Source: Desulfobacterales bacterium
Lineage (GTDB): Bacteria > Desulfobacterota > Desulfobacteria > Desulfobacterales > C00003106
Assembly: GCA_030594505.1 (NCBI GenBank)
Contig: JAUVFC010000086.1
Location: 1 to 7,525, forward strand
Direction: 5' to 3'
Length of the DNA: 7,525 nucleotides
The notes beneath the pieces are model-generated. The model was not told where the DNA came from. It searched no databases and saw nothing but the letters and a program-made list of their open reading frames with translations. Positions 6,896 through 7,525 of this stretch are shown one piece after another. Numbering within the stretch: the stretch's first letter is position 1; every line of letters begins with the position of its first letter. The position numbers and the translations under genes are program-made.

Positions 6896-6924
6896 GCTAT
6901 AAACCATAAGACATTTTAAATCAA
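6896..6924 (-). promoter_or_regulatory. Weak promoter candidate for the TVP38-like gene
   Basis: On the minus strand TTGATT (6924-6919) and TATAGC (6901-6896) are spaced by 17 bases, each matching four of six consensus positions. Transcription would begin only a few bases before ATG 6885, giving an almost leaderless message, which fits the lack of a Shine-Dalgarno. The boxes are weak and may be accidental. Confidence 0.25.
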
Positions 6925-6978
6925 CCCTTTCAATTCTATTTTTTACATTCAACTTCCCTTGAGAAATAACCAAGTAGC

Positions 6979-6996
6979 GCAGGGCTTCGGCCCTGC
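6979..6996. repeat. GC-rich hairpin with TTCG loop
   Basis: GCAGGGC (6979-6985) and GCCCTGC (6990-6996) form a perfect 7-base-pair stem closed by a C(TTCG)G tetraloop, which is unusually stable as RNA. Neither strand has a T-run after the stem, so it is not a standard intrinsic terminator. It lies in the divergent gap between the TVP38-like gene and hisC and resembles small REP-like palindromes dispersed in other genomes. Confidence 0.55.
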
Positions 6997-7022
6997 ATTG
7001 GCATGGCAGAGCAACAATAGGT

Positions 7023-7052
7023 TTGACTTTTGTAATATGTTTCTGGTATGCG
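7023..7052 (+). promoter_or_regulatory. Weak promoter candidate for hisC
   Basis: TTGACT (7023-7028, five of six) is followed after 18 bases by TATGCG (7047-7052, three of six) with an upstream TGG that gives an extended -10 form. If used, the hisC leader would be about 160 bases long and would contain the whole GGTTCA palindrome. This is only a candidate. Confidence 0.25.
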
Positions 7053-7070
7053 AGATTACAAAGAAAAAGC

Positions 7071-7200
7071 GTAACCAAGGTTATTAGGTTCAGAGGTTCA
7101 GAGGTTCAAGGTTACGGGTTAATGAAGGTTAACGAAAAAAGTAACCGTGAACGGTGAACCCAGAACCGTGAACCGCTGAACCTTGAATTTGAACGGTTAC
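7071..7200. repeat. 130-base imperfect palindrome of GGTTCA/TGAACC words
   Basis: The left half carries direct copies of AGGTTCAG (7086-7093, 7094-7101, and 7102-7109 with one change). The right half carries the inverse word TGAACC or GAACC several times. The outer ends are GTAACC (7071-7076) and GGTTAC (7195-7200). A longer pairing joins 7094-7107 with 7170-7183 at 13 of 14 positions. Inner pairs are GGTTAC 7110-7115 with GTAACC 7141-7146, and GTTAA 7118-7122 with TTAAC 7129-7133. It encodes nothing convincing. The right end stops two bases before the AAGGAG of hisC, so the leader of hisC could fold into this structure. Confidence 0.65.
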
Positions 7201-7202
7201 AA

Positions 7203-7208
7203 AAGGAG
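7203..7208 (+). promoter_or_regulatory. Shine-Dalgarno that points to an ATT start for hisC
   Basis: AAGGAG is followed after 9 bases by ATT at 7218-7220, which is where homologous HisC proteins would begin. No ATG, GTG or TTG occurs in this frame between the upstream stop (7155-7157) and the conserved part of the protein. Confidence 0.65.
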
Positions 7209-7217
7209 AAAAAGAAA

Positions 7218-7525
7218 ATTAAACCGCGCGTACCATCTTATATAGCGGAGATCAAACCTTATCCTCCGGGAAAACCTCTCGAAGAACTGGAAAGAGAATA
7301 CGGCATCAAGGATTCGATCAAGCTGGCATCAAACGAGAATCCCTTAGGGCCGTCCCCAAAGGCTGTTGCAGCAATAACAGCCCATCTTGCACGTCTACAT
7401 CGATATCCGGACGGAAGCGGATATTATCTGATTCATCGCCTCGCGGAAAAGTTGCATGTATCCCCCAAGCAGATTGTGTTAGGGAATGGTTCCAATGAGA
7501 TTATTGAACTTTTGATACGAACCTA
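7218..7525 (+). CDS. hisC: Histidinol-phosphate aminotransferase, N-terminal part, probable ATT start
   Basis: The first 102 residues are present and the right edge cuts the rest. The enzyme is PLP-dependent and transfers an amino group from glutamate to imidazole-acetol phosphate in histidine synthesis; it is cytosolic and dimeric. Visible family marks are KPYPPGKPLEELEREYG at 13-29, LASNENPLGPSPKA at 36-49 (substrate-binding start of the fold), RYPDGSG at 62-68, and GNGSNEII at 89-96, which contacts the cofactor phosphate in relatives. The PLP-binding lysine would lie beyond the window. The frame is open from 7158 but contains only CTG 7176 and ATT 7218 as possible starts. ATT has AAGGAG 9 bases upstream and gives the usual N-terminal length, so I chose it. 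A base error or mutation from ATG is the main alternative. Upstream lies a palindromic repeat rather than another his gene. Confidence 0.92.
   Translation, partial: MKPRVPSYIAEIKPYPPGKPLEELEREYGIKDSIKLASNENPLGPSPKAVAAITAHLARLHRYPDGSGYYLIHRLAEKLHVSPKQIVLGNGSNEIIELLIRT

Noticed and set aside
6979..6996. Intrinsic terminator
   Set aside because: The stem is strong but no T-run follows it on either strand.
6866..7078. Minus-strand 70-codon frame overlapping the start of the TVP38-like gene
   Set aside because: It runs through the TTCG hairpin, has no recognisable motif, and overlaps the real gene in another frame.
7086..7109. CRISPR-like short repeats
   Set aside because: The unit is only 8 bases with no spacers and no cas genes nearby; it is a tandem repeat within a palindrome.

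Overview
The window looks like a stretch of chromosome from a Desulfobacterota-type (deltaproteobacterial) organism or a relative. The reasons are a class I adenylate cyclase outside the gammaproteobacteria, a receiver-TPR protein, a long U32-family protein, and several short dispersed-repeat-like palindromes between genes. This placement is inferred from protein style, not from a database match. No rRNA, tRNA, CRISPR array or intact transposase is visible.

Layout. Positions 1-4611 hold three genes on the minus strand, transcribed in the order class I adenylate cyclase (4611-2584), receiver-TPR protein (2519-1506) and U32-family protein (1500 to beyond the left edge). The gaps are 64 and 5 bases, so they probably form one operon. 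The receiver domain of the middle protein has lost the phospho-accepting Asp (Ala56) and one of the paired acidic residues (Gly11). It is therefore probably a phosphorylation-independent binding module beside a cAMP-producing enzyme. Positions 4612-4933 are non-coding. They hold a possible stem-loop in the cyclase leader, a 12-base palindrome and a 166-base element with perfect 17-base terminal inverted repeats, whose right end forms part of the stop codon of the next gene. Positions 4934-6004 encode a 356-residue protein I do not recognise, starting at TTG behind a good ribosome binding site and a near-consensus sigma-70 type promoter. Positions 6005-6189 contain an inverted repeat with 9-base tandem copies. 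Positions 6190-6885 encode a TVP38/DedA-superfamily membrane protein.

The 332 bases between that gene and hisC hold a GC-rich hairpin with a TTCG loop and a roughly 130-base imperfect palindrome made of GGTTCA-like words. The palindrome ends two bases before the Shine-Dalgarno sequence of hisC. The hisC gene (7218 to beyond the right edge, plus strand) has no ATG, GTG or TTG at its expected start. The best start is an ATT nine bases after AAGGAG.

Functionally, the clearest unit is the cyclase plus the degenerate receiver-TPR protein, a candidate cAMP control pair. The U32 protein (probably RNA modification or a similar Fe-S dependent role), the TVP38 protein (membrane lipid handling) and HisC (histidine synthesis) look like ordinary housekeeping neighbours. 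The non-coding gaps are rich in mobile or repeat-like structure.
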